Part shown: positions 21,177-28,282 of the stretch, piece by piece
Position numbering within the stretch: the stretch's first letter is position 1
Layout of the letters: every line of letters starts with the position of its first letter
Assembly (NCBI GenBank): GCA_015067025.1
Contig: SVNC01000007.1
Location: forward strand, 82,685-146,684
Origin: Oscillospiraceae bacterium
GTDB taxonomy: Bacteria > Bacillota > Clostridia > Oscillospirales > Ruminococcaceae
Reading direction: 5' to 3'
DNA: 64,000 nt
Notes under the pieces: generated by a model
The model's input: only the letters and a program-made list of their open reading frames with translations
Told to the model about the DNA's origin: nothing
The model's database searches: none
Program-made: the position numbers and the translations under genes

Positions 21177-21980
21177 TTACTTTCTCTTCTTAGAAATAAC
21201 AACTGCACCGGAAGCGAGAACAGCGATACCAGCTACGAGAGCGATACCTTCAACGCCTGTACCTGCATTGGGCTTGGAAGAATCACCGTTTGTGGGTTCA
21301 TCTGTAGGCTCATCTGTGGGTTCGTCTGTGGGTTCGTCTGTGGGTTCATCTGTGGGCTCATCAGCGGGAGCTTCAGCAAGACCGGAAATTGTGAATTCGA
21401 TTTCTACAGAAGATGTAGGATATGCACCTGTGTAGCTTTCGAGTTCTGTGTTCCAGATGTTAGCGAATAAAATACCGAGATATCCGTTCTTAACTTCATC
21501 GGGGTCGATTACGGGTTCAGCGTATGTAGCTGTTACTTCGCCGTCAACAATTACCTTAGCATCGGATACTGTGATGCCACAGCCTTCGCTGTAAGGAATA
21601 TCTGTGCTAACGAAGAGCAGGTTAAAGCCTGTAGCTGCGTCTAATGACCAGTCAAAGTCAGAAATACCAACCTTGTATGTTCCGTCATATTCTACAACTG
21701 CATCTGTGATTGTTGCATCAAGAACGTAACCTTCGATATCATAATCGAACTTATCTTCGTACTCAGGGAATGTTTCGGGATCGTTACCGCCCCAAACAAT
21801 CATGTTGTTGAAATAACCTGAATCCTTACCGTATGTAGCGTCATTCCACTTGTTTCTGAAAGAATAAGCTGCTGTCTGAGCGCCTACATATGCTGTGTAA
21901 GTTTCTGCTGCTGCTGCAGCAACCATTGTGCTTGCTACTGCTGTAGCTACGATAGCACCGATGATCTTTTTGATCTGCAT
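21177..21980 (-). CDS. Secreted surface protein with EPTD repeats and C-terminal anchor
   Basis: 267 residues. A signal peptide (1-26, ending VAAAAAET) leads to a beta-rich domain of about 190 residues with no recognised motif. A run of DEPT repeats (about 210-232) and a tail NAGTG-hydrophobic helix-KKRK follow. The tail resembles a sortase-type sorting signal of the NxxTG class. The protein is likely displayed on the wall, held away by the acidic Pro-rich spacer. The 12-base DNA repeats behind the spacer (about 21295-21363) can change copy number. A strong promoter lies upstream. Function is unknown. Confidence 0.7.
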   Translation of the reverse strand: MQIKKIIGAIVATAVASTMVAAAAAETYTAYVGAQTAAYSFRNKWNDATYGKDSGYFNNMIVWGGNDPETFPEYEDKFDYDIEGYVLDATITDAVVEYDGTYKVGISDFDWSLDAATGFNLLFVSTDIPYSEGCGITVSDAKVIVDGEVTATYAEPVIDPDEVKNGYLGILFANIWNTELESYTGAYPTSSVEIEFTISGLAEAPADEPTDEPTDEPTDEPTDEPTDEPTNGDSSKPNAGTGVEGIALVAGIAVLASGAVVISKKRK

Positions 21981-22057
21981 TTTAGTTTACCTCCATATAA
22001 AAATGTTTGTTTTTTACAAATACAAGTAAAACGATTACAAGTATTTATAGTAAGCAC

Positions 22058-22086
22058 ATTATAACAGATTTTCACATAATTTTCAA
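22058..22086 (-). promoter_or_regulatory. Sigma-A promoter of surface protein gene
   Basis: Reverse strand TTGAAA (22081-22086), 17 bases, TATAAT (22058-22063). The leader is about 70 bases and AGGAGG-like sequence (AGGTAAAC region) precedes the start. Confidence 0.65.
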
Positions 22087-22168
22087 TATGCAATTTCACC
22101 AAAACATCACACACGGTTTGGTGAAACTGTATAAACTTAAAGTTATAACTTAAATGCGAAGGATGATT

Positions 22169-23107
22169 TTATATTCCCTTTCCCTGCCATATATCAAACT
22201 GAGCCATATACTTATCTATACCGCCAAGCACCGATATCTTATCCCTGCTCCATAAGGGTGCAACAAGATATCTTCTGTCGCCGTCTCCCGTAAGTCTTTC
22301 TATAACTGTGGTCTGCGGTATGTAAAGAAGCTGCTCTGCAACGGTTTTTATATAATCTTCCTTCTCCATAGGAATATACTTTCCGTCAAGGTACATCTTT
22401 TCAAGGACTGTATCCTTATTTATATGTAAAAGATGTATCTTTACCCCGTCAGGAGCAAGCCTTCCGACTTCTTTTGCGGTAGCTATCATATCTTTATAGC
22501 TTTCACCGGGAAGCCCGTTTATAATATGCAGGCAGGTGCGTATGCCTGCCTTTTTCAGTTTTTCGTAGCCTGCAAGAAACTCGCTGTAGCTATAGCAACG
22601 ATTAATAAGCTCTGCCGTTTTATCGTGGATAGTCTGAAGTCCTAACTCTACCGTAAGCTCTGTTTTTTTCGCAAGTCTTTCAAGAAGCATGGTAACTTCA
22701 TCCGAAAGGCAATCCGCTCTTGTACCTATGGATATCCCTGCAACACCAAAGTCAAGCGCCGCATTATACGCCTTTTCAAGTACGGAAACGGGAGCATATG
22801 TATTCGTATTTGCCTGAAAGTAGGCTACGATAAGACTGTCAGGGAATTTTTTATATATTCTGTCTCTTTCGCTTTTAAGCTGATTTGTAACGTCCTCATA
22901 AATGTTATCTGAATATCTTGCGGTAAAATATCCGCTGCCGCCCCGACAATAAATACATCCGCCGACCCCCTTCGTACCATCGGCGTTAGGGCAGGTAAAG
23001 CCTGCGTCTATCACCGCTTTCATTACTCTTTTGCCGAAATGATTTTTATTGTAGAAATTTAAGGTATGATATCTTTTATTGTCGAGCGAAAAAGGAAATT
23101 TGTACAT
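22169..23107 (-). CDS. TIGR01212-type radical SAM protein (YhcC family)
   Basis: About 312 residues from the ATG at 23107 (MYKFPFSLDNKRYHTLN), which has AGAAGG 7 bases upstream; a longer in-frame reading adds 35 residues without a site. The cluster motif is CPNADGTKGVGGCIYC, a CxnCxxC arrangement with a longer first gap, as seen in the YhcC/TIGR01212 group. It also has GISIGTRADCLSDEV, ELGLQTIH and IINGLPGESYKDM. It should bind 4Fe-4S and cleave SAM. The biological substrate of this family is not settled. Confidence 0.88.
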   Translation of the reverse strand: MYKFPFSLDNKRYHTLNFYNKNHFGKRVMKAVIDAGFTCPNADGTKGVGGCIYCRGGSGYFTARYSDNIYEDVTNQLKSERDRIYKKFPDSLIVAYFQANTNTYAPVSVLEKAYNAALDFGVAGISIGTRADCLSDEVTMLLERLAKKTELTVELGLQTIHDKTAELINRCYSYSEFLAGYEKLKKAGIRTCLHIINGLPGESYKDMIATAKEVGRLAPDGVKIHLLHINKDTVLEKMYLDGKYIPMEKEDYIKTVAEQLLYIPQTTVIERLTGDGDRRYLVAPLWSRDKISVLGGIDKYMAQFDIWQGKGI

Positions 23108-23159
23108 TTTATGACCTTCTTTTTTATGCAAGTTTACTTTTTTTATTTTTTCCAAACCG

Positions 23160-23188
23160 TTGACAACGGTGGCAAAAGATAGTATAAT
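23160..23188 (+). promoter_or_regulatory. Consensus promoter of zinc-ribbon membrane protein gene
   Basis: TTGACA (23160-23165), a 17-base spacer, TATAAT (23183-23188). AGGAGG precedes the ATG at 23248. This is one of the strongest promoters in the window. Confidence 0.8.
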
Positions 23189-23247
23189 TAAAGTGGTTGT
23201 AAAACACCGCAAACATGAAATGATTTACATATCAGGAGGAAATTATT

Positions 23248-23973
23248 ATGCCTTTTTGTCCAAAATGCGGCACAGAATACCAGGACGGAACAAAGTTCTG
23301 TGGTAAGTGCGGCGAAAACGTAGATGGCTCAGCCGCTACAGCAATTCCTGCATCAGCTCCCGCAGATGCTGCTACAGCAATTCCTGCAGGCACTCCCGCT
23401 GCTGCTCCCGCAAAGCCCGCTAAGCAGGGCCCCGGCTTCTTTGAGAAGCTGTTAAACACAAAGGATTACACAGATGAAATCGGTCTTGATGATATCAAGC
23501 AGAACAAGGTAATGGCTATTTTAGCTTTCTGTGCTGTATTCGCTTACATCTTATTCAACTGGACTCCCATTGGTATTCTTGGTATTGTAGCTTTTGCAGC
23601 ATTACTTATTGCTCCCATTCTCAAGTATAAGAATTCTGCTTACATCCGTTTTGTAATGGCTCAGATCTACGTTGCATTCTTCGGCGTTCTTATCTTCAGC
23701 CTTTTCGATGGTGCAATCTCAGGCTTCTTCTATAACCTTATTGCTCCTTCAGCGGAAGAGCTTGCTGCTAACGCACTCTTAGGCGGTTTTGGTATGGCTG
23801 ATGCCGGTATAGTTATCAGACACGTTATCGCGTCTGTCGTTGCATGGCTTCTTCACATCATCTTTATGGCAGTACCTATCTTTACACTTGTTGTTGGTTT
23901 TATCAACGTTATCAAGGAAAAGGCAAAGGATATGCCCTTCATCGGTAAGATCAAGGTTACTTTTGAAAAGTAA
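23248..23973 (+). CDS. Zinc-ribbon membrane protein
   Basis: 241 residues. The N-terminus is a zinc ribbon (CPKCGTEYQDGTKFCGKCGE, residues 4-23, four cysteines). An Ala/Pro-rich linker (about 30-62) and four to five hydrophobic helices follow (AILAFCAVFAYILFNWTPIG; ILGIVAFAALLIAPIL; FFGVLIFSLFDGAISGFF; WLLHIIFMAVPIFTLVVGF). Such zinc_ribbon_2 plus membrane proteins are frequent in gut Clostridia and have no assigned role. The strong promoter and codon use (GCT/GGT-rich) suggest high expression. It is monocistronic with a terminator at 23994. Confidence 0.7.
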   Translation: MPFCPKCGTEYQDGTKFCGKCGENVDGSAATAIPASAPADAATAIPAGTPAAAPAKPAKQGPGFFEKLLNTKDYTDEIGLDDIKQNKVMAILAFCAVFAYILFNWTPIGILGIVAFAALLIAPILKYKNSAYIRFVMAQIYVAFFGVLIFSLFDGAISGFFYNLIAPSAEELAANALLGGFGMADAGIVIRHVIASVVAWLLHIIFMAVPIFTLVVGFINVIKEKAKDMPFIGKIKVTFEK

Positions 23974-23993
23974 TTTCTGAAAACTTAAAATTT

Positions 23994-24027
23994 ACCCCAC
24001 AGGATAAAACCTGTGGGGTTAGTTTTT
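23994..24027. terminator. Terminator shared by converging genes
   Basis: ACCCCACAGG (23994-24003), loop ATAAAA, CCTGTGGGGT (24010-24019), then TAGTTTTTTA. Good Rho-independent form on the plus strand; an A/T-rich left side may serve the minus-strand gene as well. Confidence 0.9.
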
Positions 24028-24029
24028 TA

Positions 24030-24266
24030 TTAGTCCTTCTTGCCGAAAAGACCGCCGATTGCATCGCCGATCTTGTCAACGATGCTGCCTTCGCCTGAAA
24101 GCTTCTGCTTTACCGTTTCAACTACGTTGTTGATAACGTCGTCAGGAAGGTCAACGCCGATAACCTTTTCAACAGCACCGATAGGGTTTGACTGAAATTC
24201 GTTTGCAAAGTTAGGATCGTCCTTTACCTTTGCTACTACTTCGTCAACTTTAGCCTTGATATCCAT
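24030..24266 (-). CDS. Small helical protein with NHLP/Nif11-leader-like body and amphipathic tail
   Basis: 78 residues with AGGAGG upstream and its own promoter. The body has VAKVKDDPNFANEFQSNPIG, then AVEKVIGVDLPDDVINNVVE. The DP-F---F--NP--A-----G--LPDDV pattern resembles NHLP/Nif11-type RiPP leader peptides and is also seen in small uncharacterised clostridial proteins. The tail (GSIVDKIGDAIGGLFGKKD) is glycine-rich and amphipathic, ending cationic-acidic. No maturase, protease-transporter or immunity gene is adjacent. A conserved intracellular helical protein is the simplest reading; function is unknown. Confidence 0.6.
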   Translation of the reverse strand: MDIKAKVDEVVAKVKDDPNFANEFQSNPIGAVEKVIGVDLPDDVINNVVETVKQKLSGEGSIVDKIGDAIGGLFGKKD

Positions 24267-24312
24267 TTTTCTGTTCCTCCTAATAAGTATTTGCGGATAA
24301 TCCGTTATATAT

Positions 24313-24342
24313 ATTTTATCATATAATAAAGCTCCTTGTCAA
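24313..24342 (-). promoter_or_regulatory. Promoter of the small helical protein gene
   Basis: Reverse strand TTGACA (24337-24342), 18 bases, TAAAAT (24313-24318), about 47 bases before the ATG. Confidence 0.6.
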
Positions 24343-24359
24343 GAAATTACGTACTTAAA

Positions 24360-24510
24360 ACAAGAAATCCGTCTGTTGTTATTTCAGACGGATCTTATTC
24401 TTTCCCTGTTTAAAGGGGATATATTCATAGCCGAGGGAATAAATAACTGATTGCATCGAAAAGATTCGAAAGGCAATATGGGAACGAATTACTTACCCCT
24501 CTATTATATA
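24360..24510 (-). ncRNA. Candidate structured noncoding RNA
   Basis: The 362-base gap 24267-24628 has no gene. On the reverse strand a TATAAT (24503-24508) is followed by AGGGG and, about 80 bases on, its partner CCCCT. Inside lies an ATTGC...GCAAT stem (near 24452-24479). It ends with a perfect 9-base hairpin GATCCGTCTG-type stem (24367-24393) followed by a modest T-rich stretch. A convincing -35 is missing. It could be a small RNA of about 130 bases or merely the distal 3' end of the methyltransferase operon. No ORF with a binding site is present. Confidence 0.35.
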
Positions 24511-24628
24511 TAACTAAAAAGCAGTGAGGTTTGTGACAGTTTTTCAAAAAATTTTTTCACTTTGTAGCATTGTATAATAAACAGATGTGTTTTTTGTGTA
24601 TTATTAACAGTTGTGCAAAGTAGTAAAT

Positions 24629-25441
24629 TTATCTTTTCCTCAGCTGCCAGAACGCTACCGCACTTGCCGCCGCTACGTTAAGCGAATCCACTCCGTGCGA
24701 CATAGGTATTTTTACCGTATAATCACAAGCGTCTATGGTGCTTTGCCTTAGTCCGTCACCCTCTGTACCGAGGATTATTGCAAGCTTTTCTTCCTTTGCC
24801 ACGTTCTCGTCATCAATGCTGACAGAATTATCGGTAAGTGCCATTGCGGCGGTTTTAAAGCCGTATTCCTTCAGCACCGATACGTAGTCGTCATTTGTCG
24901 GCAGAAAGTTCCAGGGTATCTGAAAGACCGTACCCATACTTACTCTGACAGCCCTTCTGTAAAGAGGGTCGCTACAAGCAGGAGTAAGCAGGACTGCATC
25001 AATATCAAGGGCGGCGGCACTGCGGAAGATCGCACCGATATTGGTGGAGTTCATTATATTTTCCATTACCGCAACTCTTTTTGCATCCTTTAGGGTATCG
25101 GATAATAAAGGCATCGCAGGGCGTTTCATCGCACATAACGCACCCCTCGCAAGTGAATATCCCGTAAGCTGAGTTAATACCTCAGAGTCAGATGTAAATA
25201 CGGGTATATCGGGACATCTTGCAATAATACCCTTCATCTGTGTTTCGATATGCTTTCTTTCAAGAAGCAGGGAAATAGGCTCATAGCCCGCATCTAAGGC
25301 TCTCGTTATGACCTTAGGGCTTTCCGCTATGAATACACCGCCGTTTGGTTCATATAAGTGCAGAAGCTGTGCTTCTGTAAGCCTTGCGTATATATCAAGC
25401 TCTTTTGCATTGAAATCTGTTATTTCGATTATTTGTGACAT
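24629..25441 (-). CDS. TrmH/SpoU-family RNA methyltransferase
   Basis: 270 residues. The C-terminal SPOUT domain has the three family motifs: VMENIMNSTNIGAIFRSAAALD (motif 1), IILGTEGDGLRQ (motif 2) and VKIPMSHGVDSLNVAAASAV (motif 3). An N-terminal substrate-binding domain occupies about 1-100. It should 2'-O-methylate ribose in rRNA or tRNA using SAM; the exact nucleotide cannot be read from sequence. It lies 11 bases after a small membrane-anchored protein gene and is probably co-transcribed with it. Confidence 0.92.
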   Translation of the reverse strand: MSQIIEITDFNAKELDIYARLTEAQLLHLYEPNGGVFIAESPKVITRALDAGYEPISLLLERKHIETQMKGIIARCPDIPVFTSDSEVLTQLTGYSLARGALCAMKRPAMPLLSDTLKDAKRVAVMENIMNSTNIGAIFRSAAALDIDAVLLTPACSDPLYRRAVRVSMGTVFQIPWNFLPTNDDYVSVLKEYGFKTAAMALTDNSVSIDDENVAKEEKLAIILGTEGDGLRQSTIDACDYTVKIPMSHGVDSLNVAAASAVAFWQLRKR

Positions 25442-25452
25442 TTTTTAACCTT

Positions 25453-25947
25453 TCAGTATTTGTATATATACTCATTGAGGGGTATCGGCTCTTCGTCTTC
25501 TTTAAACGGACCGTCCCATACACCCTTATATTCGCCTGCATGCACATAGACACGAGCTTTGTTTATATCCGGGATGATATTTATTTCTACAATAGGAAAG
25601 CTATTGGATTTTGACACTCGTTCTGCTGTGTACACAAGGAAATTATTGTTATCGCCAAAGGCAACGCCCACTAATTTATATTCTTCCTCTCCAATTTTCA
25701 CAATACCTTTTACACGGTTTGCATTGCCGATAAGATTTCTTGTTACTGCACAATCTATGGTAAAGTTAGCTTTTCGTTCATCTTCTGCGGTAAAATCAGT
25801 TGCGTTACCAGTCATAACCCCCGACAGTAGAAAATCACCCGATATATCAATCTGTGTTGTAGTTGGCAGGAAAACTATAAGAAATGCCCCAACAAGAGCA
25901 CCGATAACCGCTACTGTAATTATAATATTTCTGACAATAGGTTTCAT
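25453..25947 (-). CDS. Hypothetical membrane-anchored protein
   Basis: 164 residues. One N-terminal membrane helix (about 7-30, NIIITVAVIGALVGAFLIVF) is followed by an extracytoplasmic domain of about 130 residues with alternating hydrophobic beta strands (KANFTIDCAVTRN; EEEYKLVGVAFGDNNNFLVY; INKARVYVHAGEYKGVWDGP). No family is recognised. AGGAGG lies 5 bases before the ATG and a consensus-like promoter at 25985-26013. Confidence 0.6.
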   Translation of the reverse strand: MKPIVRNIIITVAVIGALVGAFLIVFLPTTTQIDISGDFLLSGVMTGNATDFTAEDERKANFTIDCAVTRNLIGNANRVKGIVKIGEEEYKLVGVAFGDNNNFLVYTAERVSKSNSFPIVEINIIPDINKARVYVHAGEYKGVWDGPFKEDEEPIPLNEYIYKY

Positions 25948-25984
25948 ATGACCTCCTTGATTTTTCTCATTACTATGCCCTTTG

Positions 25985-26013
25985 ATTATATCAGATTATC
26001 CTTTCTGTGTCAA
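25985..26013 (-). promoter_or_regulatory. Consensus promoter of the 25453-25947 / methyltransferase pair
   Basis: Reverse strand TTGACA (26008-26013), 17 bases, TATAAT (25985-25990), with a leader of about 30 bases. Confidence 0.8.
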
Positions 26014-26205
26014 TTGACCTAAAAAAGCGAAGTATGCAACAGACGTCTTTTTTCTGCTTTTTAAACGGAAATACAAACTACGACCTTTTTATGCTAAAAT
26101 TCTTTTTGTGACATTTGACGATAATTGCCTGATATTATGCCGTTTTAAAAAGATTATCGCTGAAATGTAATAAAATTAACCCTTTAAAAAGTAAAAAAAA
26201 TTCTA

Positions 26206-26234
26206 TTGAAATTTGTGCCGAAAAATGCTATACT
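26206..26234 (+). promoter_or_regulatory. Sigma-A promoter of the second GH5 gene
   Basis: TTGAAA (26206-26211), 17 bases, TATACT (26229-26234). It gives a leader of about 95 bases that contains the hairpin at 26251. Confidence 0.7.
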
Positions 26235-26250
26235 TTTGTTAATAGGAAAT

Positions 26251-26281
26251 AGGCGTTTTGTAAAATATTCATAAAACGCCT
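26251..26281 (+). promoter_or_regulatory. 5' leader hairpin of GH5 gene
   Basis: AGGCGTTTT (26251-26259) pairs with AAAACGCCT (26273-26281) over a 13-base loop, about 10 bases after the predicted transcript start, and is followed by GTTTT. It may protect the 5' end of the mRNA or act as a weak attenuator. The remainder of the gap 25948-26335 outside the two promoters shows only AT-rich sequence. Confidence 0.5.
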
Positions 26282-26335
26282 GTTTTAAAGACAAGATCAG
26301 TAAACGATTTCATAACAACAAGGAGGACTTTTTCA

Positions 26336-28204
26336 ATGAAAATGAAAAAGCTGATATCAGCAATTCTTTCTGTAGCTATGCTTTCTTCTCTGCTCCTTAC
26401 GGGATGTGCAGGCACAGAACAAAGCTCTGCTCAGTCAGACAGCGGTTCATCTGTAACACAGGAAAGCAACACATCCTCTACAGATGACAAATCATCTGCA
26501 GACAGCAATACTTCTTCATCAGAAGAAAGCAAGCCTACCACAGACGACTCCGCGTTAAAGGAGCTTACCGCCCTTGAAGTTACAAAGCTTATGGGTAACG
26601 GCATAAACCTCGGCAATACTCTCGAGGCATATAATCACAACGCTTATTTAAACGGCGGCGATCCTTCAACCTTTGAAACAGTATGGGGTCAGCCTGTAAC
26701 CACACAGAAGATGATAGACGATATGAAAGCCTTAGGCTTTGATACTATCCGTATTCCTGTAGCCTGGACAAACGGCATGAATTTTGAATCAGGCGATTAC
26801 ACTATCGACGAACGTCTTATGAAGAGAGTTGAAGAGGTAGTAAACTACGCTCTTAACGCTGATATGTACGTTATCATCAACGACCACTGGGATGGCGGCT
26901 GGTGGGGTATGTTCGGCAACTCCGATATGGCTATGCGTGAAAAGGCTATGGAAATGTACAAGTCTATGTGGACACAGATAGGCGAGCATTTCAAAGATTA
27001 TTCATACAAGCTGATATTCGAATCTGCCAATGAAGAGCTTGGCGACAGACTTAACGACAGCGACATTGCAGGCTCAAAGGGTACGCTCACAGCAACCGAA
27101 TGCTACGAAAAGGCATACGAAATAAACAGCGAATTCGTTAAGGTCATCCGCGGCCTTGGCGGCAAGAATGAAGACCGTTTCTTACTTATTGCAGGCTACA
27201 ACACGGATATTCAGAGAACCTGCGACAAGCGTTACAAAATGCCTGAAGATACGGCAAAGAACAAGCTTATCCTTTCCGTTCACTACTATACTCCCTGGGA
27301 TTACTGCGGTACAGACGCTATCGAACAGTGGGGTTCTGTAGGCGATCTTGATGAAATGAACGGACTTTTAAAATCCCTTACAAAGTTCACAGATGAAGGC
27401 TACGGCGTTATCATCGGTGAATATGCGGTTATGAAGTCAAACGGCGGTATCAAGCCTGATACGGATAAGTTCTATACAAACTTCCTTGATAACTGCGACT
27501 TATATAATTACGTTCCCGTATTATGGGATTGCAGTAACCTTTACAAGCGTCATCTTGAAACAGTATCCGATGAAAATATTGCAAACATCTTCAGAAACAG
27601 AAGTGCCGCAAAGGAAGTCGGCGTTGACTATGAAACAATAAAGGCAAACGCACAGAAGGCGATCGACGAGCTTTACGCAAAGGCTAAGGAAGAAATGATG
27701 GACGAAGACTTCATCGAGCCTGCTGATGATAAGGCTGTTGCATGGATCATGTATCAGAGCAGCGACTGGAATATTGCTTACAGCGTAGGCGACACCTACG
27801 ATCCCACAAATATGTCAACAGGTGTAAAGGCTAAGAATGCTGAAATAACAGGTGCAGGTACTTATACAATTTCTCTTGATCTATCAGGTGCAGGTAAAGC
27901 AAAAGGCTTTGCTTTCTCAGCAATCGGTATTTCAAACGGCGAGACCTTATTCCCCGGTTATATTATCACAATTGATGAAATTCTGATAAACGGCGAAAAG
28001 TACACTCCCGAGGGTAAGAACTATACTTCCTCCGACAACGGCATATGCACAAGAAGTAACCTTTATAACCAGTGGGTATCAAAGGTTCCTACAGACGGCA
28101 GAATTATAGGCGGCGACTTATCCGAAGCTACAGCACAGCTTATAAACGTAGGCAAGCAGGAGATAAAGACTTTAGAGATCACCTTTACATATTCCGCTCC
28201 GTAA
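26336..28204 (+). CDS. GH5-family endoglucanase lipoprotein with C-terminal beta-sandwich module
   Basis: 622 residues. It has a lipoprotein signal with lipobox LTGC (Cys24), a Ser/Asp-rich linker (25-72) and a GH5 domain (about 75-420). In the GH5 domain, GFDTIRIPVAW, acid/base Glu233 in FESANEELGD, SVHYYTPWDY and nucleophile Glu362 in IIGEYAVM are visible. A helical linker (about 420-475) is followed by a beta-rich module (about 480-622) with YTISLDLSGAGKAKGFAFSA, likely a carbohydrate-binding module. It should act on cellulose-like glucan at the cell surface. AAGGAGG lies 10 bases before the ATG. It is a paralogue of the GH5 at 10165-11580. Confidence 0.92.
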   Translation: MKMKKLISAILSVAMLSSLLLTGCAGTEQSSAQSDSGSSVTQESNTSSTDDKSSADSNTSSSEESKPTTDDSALKELTALEVTKLMGNGINLGNTLEAYNHNAYLNGGDPSTFETVWGQPVTTQKMIDDMKALGFDTIRIPVAWTNGMNFESGDYTIDERLMKRVEEVVNYALNADMYVIINDHWDGGWWGMFGNSDMAMREKAMEMYKSMWTQIGEHFKDYSYKLIFESANEELGDRLNDSDIAGSKGTLTATECYEKAYEINSEFVKVIRGLGGKNEDRFLLIAGYNTDIQRTCDKRYKMPEDTAKNKLILSVHYYTPWDYCGTDAIEQWGSVGDLDEMNGLLKSLTKFTDEGYGVIIGEYAVMKSNGGIKPDTDKFYTNFLDNCDLYNYVPVLWDCSNLYKRHLETVSDENIANIFRNRSAAKEVGVDYETIKANAQKAIDELYAKAKEEMMDEDFIEPADDKAVAWIMYQSSDWNIAYSVGDTYDPTNMSTGVKAKNAEITGAGTYTISLDLSGAGKAKGFAFSAIGISNGETLFPGYIITIDEILINGEKYTPEGKNYTSSDNGICTRSNLYNQWVSKVPTDGRIIGGDLSEATAQLINVGKQEIKTLEITFTYSAP

Positions 28205-28245
28205 AAAGCCTGATGGAAGTAATATAAAAATGGAAGTAATATAAT

Positions 28246-28282
28246 AATAACATCCGACCGAAAGGTCGGATGTTATTTTTTA
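28246..28282. terminator. Bidirectional terminator
   Basis: AATAACATCCGACC, loop GAAA, GGTCGGATGTTATT (28264-28277), then TTTTT. Perfect 14-base arms with a GNRA-type loop. Just before it are two copies of ATGGAAGTAATATA (starting near 28213 and 28230), a short tandem duplication with a 17-base period. Confidence 0.95.

Noticed and set aside
24030..24266. Confident bacteriocin call for the small helical protein
   Set aside because: No processing, export or immunity genes are adjacent, so only a leader-like resemblance can be stated.
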